From Bacteroidota bacterium (GTDB taxonomy: Bacteria > Bacteroidota > Bacteroidia > Chitinophagales > Saprospiraceae), in the NCBI GenBank assembly GCA_020160935.1, contig JAIUPL010000002.1, positions 62,001-126,000 on the forward strand: a stretch of 64,000 nucleotides of DNA, in the 5' to 3' direction. Position numbers and translations under genes: made by a program. Positions within the stretch are counted from its first letter, which is position 1; each line of letters opens with the position of its first letter. This document shows positions 51,024 through 59,688 of this stretch, in pieces. The notes under the pieces were generated by a model that searched no databases, was not told the origin of the DNA, and saw only the letters and a program-made list of their open reading frames with translations.

Positions 51024-52013
51024 ATGCTGCGATTGTTCTCATTTTTCTTCACCGTGCTGCCGGCCATGCTTGGGGCCCAGTCGGCACAGCACACACCCGC
51101 CATTACCCGTACTATGAACAGCAACCCACTGATTTGCGACCCCGAGGAAGGCATGTGTATCATGCCGGGCCCGACGGCCACAGGCAGCGAACCTGCGCCT
51201 TCAACAGGAGTTAAAATCGTGTATTTCACCGACCCGATCTGCTCCTCCTGTTGGGGTATCGAGCCGCAACTCCGCAAACTCAAACTGGAATATGGCGACA
51301 ACCTCGATATTGAATACCGCATGGGCGGGCTGCTGCCTTCCTGGGATGTGTACAACAGCGGCGGCATCAGCAAGCCTTCCGATGTAGCGCACCACTGGGA
51401 TGAAGTGAGCCGATACTACGATATGCCGATCGACGGCGACGTATGGCTGGAAGACCCGTTGCCCTCCTCCTACCCGCCTTCCATCGCTTTCAAAGCGGCG
51501 CAGATGCAGGACTCCAAAAAAGCAGTTGTGTTTTTGCGCGAACTGCGCGAATTGCTGTTTTTGCAGAAAAAGAATGTCACGAAGTGGGAATACGTACAGC
51601 AGGCTGCCGAAGCGGCCGGACTGGATGCAAATCGCCTGCAAGCAGATATGGAAGGCCCTGCCAAAAAGTTGTTTGAAGATGACCTGGCGTTGGCCCGACA
51701 AATGGGCGTGCGCGGATTTCCAACGCTGTTTTTCAGCAATGAAGCAGGACAACAGGAAAAAGTGTACGGGGTAAAACCTTACGAGCAGTTTGAACGGGCG
51801 GTATTGCAAATATTCCCGACTGCCAGCAAAAAGGCCATCGATCCTTCGTGGCAAAGCCTGTTCGGACATTACCCGACCCTGACAGCCAAAGAATTTTCGG
51901 TGCTGTCGAATACGCCCAGGGTCGAAGCGGAACGGCTTTTGCTGGCACTGAGCCAATCAGGTCACTTGAGTGTGCTGGAAACCAAAAACGGGCGTATGTG
52001 GCAAAAGATTTGA
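51024..52013 (+). CDS. DsbA-family (FrnE-like) thiol oxidoreductase
   Basis: 329 residues from ATG 51024, which gives a signal peptide (LRLFSFFFTVLPAMLGAQ); starting at 51114 would give a 299-residue cytoplasmic form. Active site YFTDPICSSCWGIEPQ (CSSC), then YRMGGLLPSWDVY and cis-Pro region RGFPTLFF. A winged-helix-like tail (LTAKEFSVLSNTPRVEAERLL) is typical for the Bacteroidota family. Divergent HxlR regulator upstream. The codons ATT TGA at the end lie inside the first copy of a palindromic repeat. Confidence 0.88.
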   Translation: MLRLFSFFFTVLPAMLGAQSAQHTPAITRTMNSNPLICDPEEGMCIMPGPTATGSEPAPSTGVKIVYFTDPICSSCWGIEPQLRKLKLEYGDNLDIEYRMGGLLPSWDVYNSGGISKPSDVAHHWDEVSRYYDMPIDGDVWLEDPLPSSYPPSIAFKAAQMQDSKKAVVFLRELRELLFLQKKNVTKWEYVQQAAEAAGLDANRLQADMEGPAKKLFEDDLALARQMGVRGFPTLFFSNEAGQQEKVYGVKPYEQFERAVLQIFPTASKKAIDPSWQSLFGHYPTLTAKEFSVLSNTPRVEAERLLLALSQSGHLSVLETKNGRMWQKI

Positions 52014-52195
52014 CAACTTTTTGAAAGTTGTCAAATCTAAAAAATGAGGTGTGGAAAGATTTGACAACTTCTTAAAAGTTGTCAAATCTGAAAAATGAGG
52101 TAAGGCAAAAGATTTGACAACTTTCAAAAAGTTGTCAAATCTAAAAAACGGGGTAAGGCAAAAGATTTGACAACTTTCAAAAAGTTGTCAAATCT
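52006..52195. repeat. Four tandem copies of a 33-nt palindrome
   Basis: AGATTTGACAACTTT...AAAGTTGTCAAATCT at 52006-52038, 52057-52089, 52110-52142 and 52163-52195, with 18-20-nt separators that are themselves similar (AAAAATGAGGTAAGGCAAA). Period 51-53 bp. The first copy covers the stop of the DsbA-like gene. The array sits between convergent genes and could act as bidirectional terminator or binding array. Confidence 0.93.
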
Positions 52196-52206
52196 AAAAG
52201 CCAGGC

Positions 52207-52680
52207 CTAATCGTAAGCGAAGAAACTATTCGCCACTTTCAGTGCCATTCTTTCCGAACGATCGTCGTACACAATCACCACGAGCAGGTTGGTGCTGCTT
52301 TCTGTGTCCATCAGGGCCATCAACAGCGCATTGACGCCGTCTTTTTTACCCAGAACATAGTATCCAACGAGGTCCTGCATTTCTGCTTCATCGGCATTGT
52401 CCACTACATCGTATTCCAGTTCCTTTGCCATTTCCACCACTGCTTCTGCGAGGTGTTCTTTTGTCAGATTTTCATCCTGAATAGGAATGATGCTCAGAAA
52501 CAGGTTGTCGTTGGCGGCAGTATACTCTTCTGCGTTGTTGGTCTGTATTTTAAAGTCGGTAGGCACGGTAAATCCGATGCCGTGGGTGTCCCAGCGCATT
52601 TCCTGTTGGGAAAAAACACTTTGCTGAGCCAGAAACAGTAAGGAGAGTAACAGGGTTCGGTTAAGCATTCGGGTAGACAT
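52207..52680 (-). CDS. Small secreted protein of unknown function
   Basis: 157 residues (or 153 from the second Met). Signal peptide to about 24 (VFSQ). The body (25-157) is one alpha/beta domain: MRWDTHGIGFTVPTDF, LFLSIIPIQDENLTKEHLAEAVVEMAKELEYD, and a C-terminal strand pair LLVVIVYDDRSERMALKVANSFF. It resembles small stress-type domains described in Bacteroidota, but I cannot name the family. A TACCTTTA near-match to the -7 element lies about 30 nt upstream. Confidence 0.7.
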   Translation of the reverse strand: MSTRMLNRTLLLSLLFLAQQSVFSQQEMRWDTHGIGFTVPTDFKIQTNNAEEYTAANDNLFLSIIPIQDENLTKEHLAEAVVEMAKELEYDVVDNADEAEMQDLVGYYVLGKKDGVNALLMALMDTESSTNLLVVIVYDDRSERMALKVANSFFAYD

Positions 52681-52741
52681 TGTTTGAATGGTTTTGTTAT
52701 GAATGGGGTAAAGGTAGTGTTTTCAATGTTTGACCACCCGA

Positions 52742-53599
52742 TTATGCCTGTAATTCTGTGTGTACGGCCTCCCAGCCAATGATAGCGGCCTTGCGCACAG
52801 GGCCCCAGTGGTAGCCGCCGAGCAATCCGCTCGACTGTATGACACGATGGCAGGGTATGAGAAATGCGACCGGATTATCGCCGATGGCTGTACCCACAGC
52901 CCGCGATGCGCCCGGGCGTGCTATTTGCCGGGCAATATCGCCATAGGTGGCCAGTTTGCCTTTGGGTATTTTCAGCAGTGTCTCCCACACTTTCAACTGA
53001 AAATCGGTGCCCTTCAGGTGCAGTTTGATCTCGTGGAGTTTGCTCCAGTCATGCGAGAAAATGTACAGTGCATTCTGTTGCATCCTATCAAGCATTTGCT
53101 GGTAGTGCGCATTCGGGAAATGCCGTTTCAGGTCGTTCAATGCTGCATTACCCTCTTCGGCAAATGCCATGTAACAAATGCCTTTGTGGGTAGAGGCCAC
53201 CAGTATGTTGCCAAACGGGCTTTCGGCAAAACTGTAGCGAATATCGAGCCCTGCGCCGCCATTCTTGTATTCGCCGGGCGTCATGCCTTCTATGTTGACA
53301 AACAGGTCGTGGAGCCGGCTGGCGCCTGAAAATCCGGTTTCCATGGCCGTTTCGAAGAGGGTGGCCCCGTCTTGTTTCAGCATTTTTTTGGCATGCTGAA
53401 TACTGATATACTGAAGAAATTTTTTGGGGCTGGTGCCTGCCCACTCCGTAAACATACGCTGGAAATGGTACGGACTGAGGTGTACCTGCGCAGCCACTTC
53501 CGAGAGTTCGGGTTGTTGCGTAAAATGTTGTTGCATGTACTCGATTGCCTCGGCAATCCGCTGAAAATCGATGTGCTCTTGTGCCTTCATTTTTTTCAA
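52742..53599 (-). CDS. Ada-like fusion: AraC regulator + O6-methylguanine-DNA methyltransferase
   Basis: 285 residues. Residues 8-112 are an AraC/XylS DNA-binding domain (LSEVAAQVHLSPYHFQRMFTEWAG, GASRLHDLF). Residues 118-282 are the MGMT domain with the alkyl-acceptor site VAFLIPCHRVI (C250), GTAIGDNP and GLLGGYHWG. The metal-binding N-terminal Ada domain is missing, as in AraC-MGMT (ada/ogt) fusions of many Bacteroidota. Role: repair of alkylated guanine, and possibly autoregulation. Start alternatives are Met1 or Met4. Confidence 0.92.
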   Translation of the reverse strand: MKKMKAQEHIDFQRIAEAIEYMQQHFTQQPELSEVAAQVHLSPYHFQRMFTEWAGTSPKKFLQYISIQHAKKMLKQDGATLFETAMETGFSGASRLHDLFVNIEGMTPGEYKNGGAGLDIRYSFAESPFGNILVASTHKGICYMAFAEEGNAALNDLKRHFPNAHYQQMLDRMQQNALYIFSHDWSKLHEIKLHLKGTDFQLKVWETLLKIPKGKLATYGDIARQIARPGASRAVGTAIGDNPVAFLIPCHRVIQSSGLLGGYHWGPVRKAAIIGWEAVHTELQA

Positions 53600-53609
53600 T
53601 TTGATGGTA

Positions 53610-53617
53610 CAAAAGTA
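53610..53617 (-). promoter_or_regulatory. -7 element TACTTTTG of AraC-MGMT gene
   Basis: Exact TAnnTTTG on the minus strand 10 nt upstream of ATG 53599. If the start is here the leader is very short, favouring the second Met (53590). Confidence 0.45.
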
Positions 53618-53663
53618 GGGGGAGGTGGGGAGGGCGACGACCCGAAAGTTGCGGAGTTTTTTA

Positions 53664-53707
53664 GAGGTGAGAAGTGAGAGGTGAGAAGTGAGAGGTGAGA
53701 AGCGAGA
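53664..53707. repeat. GGTGAGAAGTGAGA tandem words
   Basis: Three copies of AGAGGTGAGAAGTG, ending at the base before the TAA stop (53710-53708) of the response-regulator gene. Confidence 0.9.
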
Positions 53708-54343
53708 TTACGTATTTTTCAGAAACACCTTTGAAATGGCTTCGCTGACGGAGTGCACCTGAAGTTTTTCATAAATCCGCTTCACATAGGTGCGCACGGT
53801 TTCTATACTGATATTCAATTCAGCCGCCACCATTTTATAACTAAATCCGCGGGAGAGGGCTTTGACGACTTCCAGTTCGCGAGCGGTCAGTTTGTCGAGG
53901 TCGACATCGCGTTCGGCGGGTTTGCCCGGGAATAACTGAAGTACTTTGCGTGCTATGACAGGCGACATAGGCGCACCGCCTTCCGTTACTTCCTTTATGG
54001 CATCCAAAATGCGTGCAGGAGCCGTTTTTTTAAGTAAATATCCGCTGGCACCGGCACACACTGCCTCAAACACTCGATTATCGTCGTCAAAAACGGTCAG
54101 CATGAGCGCTTCCACCTGTGGATGCGCTTTTTTCAGTCGGGCTACCCCTTCAATTCCGCTCATACCAGGCATGTCTATGTCCATCAATACAACATCCGGA
54201 CGAAGTGTGGCGGCTTGTTCAACAATTCCTAGACAGTTGTCAAAAGCGCCACTGAGTTCGAACCCTTCCGTGCCACCGATCAGTGCCGCCAGTGCGCCAC
54301 GCATGTCAGTATTGTCTTCATAAATCAAGGTGCGGATGGGCAT
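53708..54343 (-). CDS. NarL/LuxR-family response regulator
   Basis: 211 residues. Receiver domain 1-120 with DN pair (E9, D10), phospho-Asp D55 in VVLMDIDMPG, a Thr in LMLTVF, a Lys in YLLKK. LuxR HTH at about 150-207 (LTARELEVVKALSRGFSYKMVAAELNISIETVRTYVKRIYEKL). The cognate kinase gene ends 83 bp upstream and is co-directional, so they form a two-component pair. Confidence 0.93.
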   Translation of the reverse strand: MPIRTLIYEDNTDMRGALAALIGGTEGFELSGAFDNCLGIVEQAATLRPDVVLMDIDMPGMSGIEGVARLKKAHPQVEALMLTVFDDDNRVFEAVCAGASGYLLKKTAPARILDAIKEVTEGGAPMSPVIARKVLQLFPGKPAERDVDLDKLTARELEVVKALSRGFSYKMVAAELNISIETVRTYVKRIYEKLQVHSVSEAISKVFLKNT

Positions 54344-54426
54344 AGGTCATTAAATATATGATGGGGCAAAGATGCTTTGAATGAATAGATGAGTCAATCC
54401 CATAAAGATGTGACAAACTGTGGTGG

Positions 54427-57400
54427 TCAAAGCGGGATAATCAGCAAAAGTGAAAAACCGCCTTCGGGTTTTTGGGACGTACGGAATACCGCTCCGATCA
54501 AATGGGCCCGGGCAGCCATATTCTTTAGTCCGTTGCCACCGCTTGAATATGCGGCAGTACTTTCCTGCAACCCGATTCCATCGTCCAACAACTCGAATAC
54601 CAGGTTTCCTTCTTCTTTTTCAAGGGAAATATAGGCATGTCCGGCCTTGCTATGGCGCGCACAATTGGTAACTGCTTCTTTAAAGATCAGGTAAAAGTTT
54701 TTTCTGATTTCCAGCGGCAGGCTCATTTTCTCCACGCCTTCGCCGATGGTAAAATGTGGCATAATACCGGCGCCTTCCAGTATTTCGGAGGCAAAACCCG
54801 CCATTCGGCCGATGACTTGATCCATGGCGTCGTTCTGCGGATTAACGGCCCAAACAATGTCGCTCATGCTATCGAGTGCCGCCCGGGCCTTGTCGCCAAT
54901 ATTGTCCAACGCTCTGCTGTTGCCGGGCATGCTTGTCTGCGACAGGATGCTGATTGCGCTCAGGGTGCTGCCCACTTCGTCGTGCAGGTCGCGGGCAATG
55001 CGGTGGCGCAGTTCTGTTTGCCGGATGCGTTGTATCTCGCGGTAACGGAAAATGGCGTAAAAAATGCCACCTATGGCTGTCACACACAGCAGGTAGAACC
55101 ACCAGGTACGATAGTAAGGCGGTCTCACCCGAAGCAGCACTACGGCGGGATCTTCACACAAAAAGCCGTCGGCATTAATGGCCCAAACCCGGAATGTATA
55201 ATGCCCGCCATCCAGGTTGGTGTATACCGCCGAGCGACTAGTACCGGCGTTGCGTGGGGCAGCGTCAAAACCTTCCAACTGGTATCGGAAAGTGATTTTT
55301 TCCGACTGGTAAAAATCGGGACAGGTAAACTCAAAACGCAGGATATTCTGCGCATGCCTAACCGTAATGGAAGGTTCAGTGTTGGCAAACAAGTCGACAG
55401 GTACCCGTTCATCCAGCGCAAAAACATCCGTAATATAAGGCTTTACATTGGTTTTTACCAGATTGCTACCCGGATTCCAGGTAGAATAAGCATAACTAAA
55501 CCCGGCGTGAAGCACGTCTCCATCGCGGGTGAGGATACCGGGCACAAAACTTTCCGCCAGCCCGTCTTCTTCCGCATATCTTTTGAATCGACCGTATTGC
55601 GGGTAAAAAGCAAAAATACCATTGTCGGAATTCATCCACAATTGTCCTTCAGGTCCAGGCAACATGGAACGAATACGCATATTGGAAAGCCCCTCGGCGG
55701 CTCCGAAATGGCGAATACGACTGCTGGTTTTGAGATATTCAGTAAGGCCGGAGGAATGTATCACCCAAAATGAGGTGTCTGTTTCCACCACATCGACAGG
55801 ATGAATCGTTTTTAGAACCAGTTCAGGCCGTGGGAAGCACCTGCACGCTGTATCATAATCGTTGTGACGTACGCGCAAAATGACCGAGTCTGAACAGAAC
55901 AGCGCAGCATTATCACGGCCACTTGTCAGTTTAAAAACGGGTTTATCGGCATCTTTTTCATTTTTGGGGAAGCGGATGGGGGTATATGTTTTTGACACCG
56001 TGTTGAACAATCCGGCTCCGGAATAGTGGCGAAGCCATATGCCATTGTATCCATCCGATATTAATTCCACAATACCGTTAGTACCCAATTCATAGGTTTC
56101 AGTGTTGAAGTTTTGATCGATACGCACTATTCCTGTATTGGTAGCCACCCATAAATTCCCTGTTTCATCATATTGGATATAATTGACCTTACCCCAGTTA
56201 TGCCCTCCATTTGCTCTTGTATCGTTTGGTAGAAAGGATTTTACTACGCTTTGTGAGGCTTTATCAAACAGCAGCAACATATCTGCGGTGGCTATCCATT
56301 CCTGCTCCGGATGCTGGAATCGAGTAAGCACTTTCCGCACCCTGCTTACCTGTTCTTTTTTCAGCCAGGGAATATGTTGAGTTTGAAAAGACAACTGACG
56401 ACCGTCTAATTTGGCTATGCCTTTTTGGCCGGCTAACCAAAGGGTTTGGTTTTTTGTTGTAAACAGAAAGTTGATCCAATTTTGCAGTATACCATTTTTT
56501 CCATGCGAATCGGAATTAAATTGTGCTACGAACTGTCCCGTATGAATCTGTAGCAATAAAATACCGCTGCTACAGGTGCCTATCCAAAGGATACTATCGC
56601 CTGTAATACCGGGAACAAACTGAATACTACCGGCGCAAGCCGGTTTCAGGTCGCCGAAGTATTCATCCGCATTGGTTTTTACCCATCCTGTTGCTTTATT
56701 TCTAACATCAATATAATAAAATGTATCGATGGAAGAGGCTGCCCATATTTTTCCATCATACTGATAACGCAGTTCATAAAACTGGATAGATTCGAAAAAA
56801 CGTTTCTTGTCTCCAGAATCTGGATCAAAAAAAGTGATTCCTTGTTCCCCAGAACACCACAGATTACCATCAGGATCCAGTTGCATATAGCCGGTCCTCG
56901 TGTCAGAAAGCGTCAACACCTGTTTTTTTGCACCAGTACTCATTTCGTATCTAAAAACACCTTCACGTTCCTTTACCCACAGACAATGCCTTGCCGGATC
57001 AACGACAAAATTGATCAATCGATCCGTCGTTTTTTTACCCCATTTTGCAACCTGTGGTGTAAAAATCCCTGTGAAAGCAAAGGTGTCAGATACTCGATCC
57101 AGGCGATAAAAGTAACCGATTTGATTCAAGCACCATACTTCATCCCGAACACAATATACTTGTTCAATTTGGTTAGTCGCCGATAGAAGTGTGCTGTCTA
57201 TTACCGACATTCGGTAATTCCTGAAATATTGTCCGTCAAACCTCGATAACCCATCGCGAGTGGCCATCCAGAGGAACCCATGTACGTCCTCTGCCATAGT
57301 AATTACCTCAGAAGCAGGTAAACCCTGGGCAGTGGTATACGGCGTAAAATTAAAAGCCGGAATGTTTTGTGCGCATTGACAAGTGGCATGTAATACGAAC

Positions 57401-57480
57401 CACACCTGAAAAGAGGAGCGCAGAAACTGACGAAAAAAAGAGCGGGCATTCATGTTTTGGGGAAGCAATATGTGTAACAA
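54427..57480 (-). CDS. Triple-Tyr beta-propeller sensor histidine kinase
   Basis: 1017 residues (second Met at 57453 possible). Signal-anchor N-terminus. Periplasmic beta-propellers of Reg_prop repeats (about 45-660; ITMAEDVHGFLWMATRDGLSRFDG at the start). Y_Y_Y domain (about 680-765; FRYQLEGFDAAPRNA). One membrane helix (about 770-792). HisKA_3 dimerisation box RIARDLHDEVGST with His at about 833. HATPase N-box FKEAVTNCARHS and G-box LLDDGIGL. The layout is that of Bacteroidota one-membrane propeller kinases. The signal is unknown. Partner: response regulator 53708-54343. Confidence 0.93.
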   Translation of the reverse strand: MLHILLPQNMNARSFFRQFLRSSFQVWFVLHATCQCAQNIPAFNFTPYTTAQGLPASEVITMAEDVHGFLWMATRDGLSRFDGQYFRNYRMSVIDSTLLSATNQIEQVYCVRDEVWCLNQIGYFYRLDRVSDTFAFTGIFTPQVAKWGKKTTDRLINFVVDPARHCLWVKEREGVFRYEMSTGAKKQVLTLSDTRTGYMQLDPDGNLWCSGEQGITFFDPDSGDKKRFFESIQFYELRYQYDGKIWAASSIDTFYYIDVRNKATGWVKTNADEYFGDLKPACAGSIQFVPGITGDSILWIGTCSSGILLLQIHTGQFVAQFNSDSHGKNGILQNWINFLFTTKNQTLWLAGQKGIAKLDGRQLSFQTQHIPWLKKEQVSRVRKVLTRFQHPEQEWIATADMLLLFDKASQSVVKSFLPNDTRANGGHNWGKVNYIQYDETGNLWVATNTGIVRIDQNFNTETYELGTNGIVELISDGYNGIWLRHYSGAGLFNTVSKTYTPIRFPKNEKDADKPVFKLTSGRDNAALFCSDSVILRVRHNDYDTACRCFPRPELVLKTIHPVDVVETDTSFWVIHSSGLTEYLKTSSRIRHFGAAEGLSNMRIRSMLPGPEGQLWMNSDNGIFAFYPQYGRFKRYAEEDGLAESFVPGILTRDGDVLHAGFSYAYSTWNPGSNLVKTNVKPYITDVFALDERVPVDLFANTEPSITVRHAQNILRFEFTCPDFYQSEKITFRYQLEGFDAAPRNAGTSRSAVYTNLDGGHYTFRVWAINADGFLCEDPAVVLLRVRPPYYRTWWFYLLCVTAIGGIFYAIFRYREIQRIRQTELRHRIARDLHDEVGSTLSAISILSQTSMPGNSRALDNIGDKARAALDSMSDIVWAVNPQNDAMDQVIGRMAGFASEILEGAGIMPHFTIGEGVEKMSLPLEIRKNFYLIFKEAVTNCARHSKAGHAYISLEKEEGNLVFELLDDGIGLQESTAAYSSGGNGLKNMAARAHLIGAVFRTSQKPEGGFSLLLIIPL

Positions 57481-57563
57481 TCTTCATGCAAGATAATGCA
57501 TATGAAGAAAAGATACTGCATCCTTGATGAAATAATCGAATATTGACCAGGATGCCTCCGTGT

Positions 57564-59675
57564 TTACGGCACTTTCACCATACAGACGGGCGAAAAAGCC
57601 GACTCTTTACCGTCTTCATATATCACTTTAAACGTGTACTCATACTGACGACCAGTTCTCACATCGGTATCGACAAATTCCGATGCATGCCCGGCCTGAA
57701 ATGCGGAGCAGGTCACAAATTGCCCGCCTTCCACTGCCTTGTATAGCACCAGCCGGTAGTTGCCGGTGTAGGGGTAGCGCCAGCGGATGAGTACTTTTTT
57801 CTGATCGTCTAACTGCGCTGTGAGGTTTTGCACAGCCGGTTTTAGCCTGAAATCAGGTATTTTGAGTGACAAAAGCCCCGACGGGCGCGACAATAAGCGA
57901 GCGTCGTCTTCGGCCAGTACCTGATATTCGTAGGTGCTGCCCGGCGTAGCGGAAGTGTCGGTGTAAGTGATAAACGGGTCTTTGGAAGTGCTCTTGAAAA
58001 TCATTTTCCAGTCGCCCTTACCCGATTCCCGGCGCAGCAGCCGGTGCGCCACCACATCTTCGCTGCTGCTGGCGGCCCAACTGATGCGCACCCGACCCCG
58101 GTCGATCTGGTAATCGGAAAACAGCGGCGGCGAAGGAGGAATGGTATCGGGCTTGCTGAGTTCGAGCAAGGAGGAGAAAGCAGAGTGATTGCCTCGCATA
58201 TCCACAGATACTACCCGGTAGTAAATTTTTTCTGTCAGGGTGTTCAACGGAATGGTATCCAGAAACACCGTATCGAGCAGTGTTTCGGGCGTAATGCACA
58301 CCAGTTCGTGATCGGCGGCATTGGAATAATGCACTGTGTAACCTTTCAAATCGCGCTCCGCCCCGAGGTTCCAACGCAGCCGTACGACGCCGTTCGTATC
58401 GATGCTTCCGGCCAGGCCCGTCGGTGGCATCGGCGGCAAGGTATCGGTTACGTGCCCATATGAATACAGCGACACACTGCCATTGCCCGCCGTGTCGACG
58501 GCTATCACCATGTAAAAATTGCTGCCATCTTCATCGGCTTTTTCGTCCGTAAAACGGCGGGTGTTTTTTGGCAAAACGGTTTTGGTCAGCGGCTGGTAAC
58601 GGCTGTCGACCTCCGAACTGCGCACCACATGAAAACCGGCAAAATCGGGCTCCAGGCTGCTTTTCTCCCAGGTAATATTCATTTTCCCTTGTCCCAGGTA
58701 CTCCGCCCGCACGTTTTCGGGCGGTGCGGGCGGAGTACGATCGCGGCCCATAGCCCGCACGGGCAAGGAAGGTACGCTTTGCATCCCAAAAGCATCAATG
58801 CCAATGAGGCGATACCAGGCAGGCACGTAATTGCGCCCGGTGGAATCCTTATAGGCAAACTCCTTGCTACCAAACGAACTATAACTGTCTGAAACAGGCA
58901 GGGTGTAAGGGGTCTGGTTGAGCCGACGATATGTTTTGCCTTCGTCGTCGGAGCGCTCCACAAAATAGGCTGTGAAATGCTGCTGGTGCCATTCACGCTC
59001 CCAGAAAAGGGTTACGCTGCCTTCGTTTTCGCCCGGCGCCATCAGCCGGGGCGGCAGCACCACGGCTGCAAAATCTGTTTTTACAAAAAAGTAATCCTGA
59101 TCGGGCAGTCCCGGCATGGTATCGGGTGTGGCAAAACGAATGCGGTAGGCATACACCTGGTCTTTTTCGATGCCGGTATCCTCAAACGACAGTCCGAGCG
59201 ACTGTGCCGCCGGTTGCGATAAATCGGCCGACAGCAAGGCGAAGCCCCAGCGCGATTTCAGGTCGGCAATCTGGTCGGTAAGGTTGGTGGCAGACACTGC
59301 ACTTTTCCCGAAAACAGTTTGGGCGGCTACGGCCACATACGGGTTTTTCCCGTCGGCATATGCTTTTTTGAAATCTTCCTGTGTGCCCAACCGAATGGGC
59401 TGCGCCGTGAGCGGCAGGTAGGATGCCGGGTCCACGTAGCCTTTTCGCACCGAAGCGCGCTCCAGCCAGTAGCCGTACCGGTTGCCATGCAGCCAGTGTT
59501 CGGGTGAGGCGGGCGCCCACCGCAACAACACCGAATGGCCTGTATAACGGGCCAGCAGGCGCAGCCCGTCGCGGGGCTGCGCCAGGCTATCAGGTGCTGT
59601 CGGCGCCTGTGCGTGAGCCTGTATGAAGAAAAAAGCGAACAGTATTATGCACCAATAAAAGCGAACGATTTTCAT
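57564..59675 (-). CDS. Secreted protein with about five fibronectin-III domains
   Basis: 703 residues. Signal peptide to about 22 (AHAQ). FN3-like modules at about 30-110, 215-310 (VTLFWEREWHQQHFTAYFVER), 312-410 (PPAPPENVRAEYLGQGKMNITWEK), 412-510 (PPMPPTGLAGSIDTNGVVRLRW), 512-610 (PPSPPLFSDYQIDRGRVRISW) and 612-700. No sorting domain at the end (FSPVCMVKVP). 13 bp after the giant protein gene, so probably co-transcribed. Role unknown: surface or extracellular scaffold. Confidence 0.85.
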   Translation of the reverse strand: MKIVRFYWCIILFAFFFIQAHAQAPTAPDSLAQPRDGLRLLARYTGHSVLLRWAPASPEHWLHGNRYGYWLERASVRKGYVDPASYLPLTAQPIRLGTQEDFKKAYADGKNPYVAVAAQTVFGKSAVSATNLTDQIADLKSRWGFALLSADLSQPAAQSLGLSFEDTGIEKDQVYAYRIRFATPDTMPGLPDQDYFFVKTDFAAVVLPPRLMAPGENEGSVTLFWEREWHQQHFTAYFVERSDDEGKTYRRLNQTPYTLPVSDSYSSFGSKEFAYKDSTGRNYVPAWYRLIGIDAFGMQSVPSLPVRAMGRDRTPPAPPENVRAEYLGQGKMNITWEKSSLEPDFAGFHVVRSSEVDSRYQPLTKTVLPKNTRRFTDEKADEDGSNFYMVIAVDTAGNGSVSLYSYGHVTDTLPPMPPTGLAGSIDTNGVVRLRWNLGAERDLKGYTVHYSNAADHELVCITPETLLDTVFLDTIPLNTLTEKIYYRVVSVDMRGNHSAFSSLLELSKPDTIPPSPPLFSDYQIDRGRVRISWAASSSEDVVAHRLLRRESGKGDWKMIFKSTSKDPFITYTDTSATPGSTYEYQVLAEDDARLLSRPSGLLSLKIPDFRLKPAVQNLTAQLDDQKKVLIRWRYPYTGNYRLVLYKAVEGGQFVTCSAFQAGHASEFVDTDVRTGRQYEYTFKVIYEDGKESAFSPVCMVKVP

Positions 59676-59688
59676 ATGGCAATTTGAT

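Noticed and set aside
51114-52013. Shorter start for the DsbA-like protein
   Set aside because: Possible by family comparison, but the promoter at 50966-50997 and a good signal peptide favour ATG 51024; kept as an alternative only.
52006-52195. Possible CRISPR array
   Set aside because: Only four units, repeats are perfect palindromes, and separators are nearly identical to each other, so they are not spacers. No cas gene is in the window.
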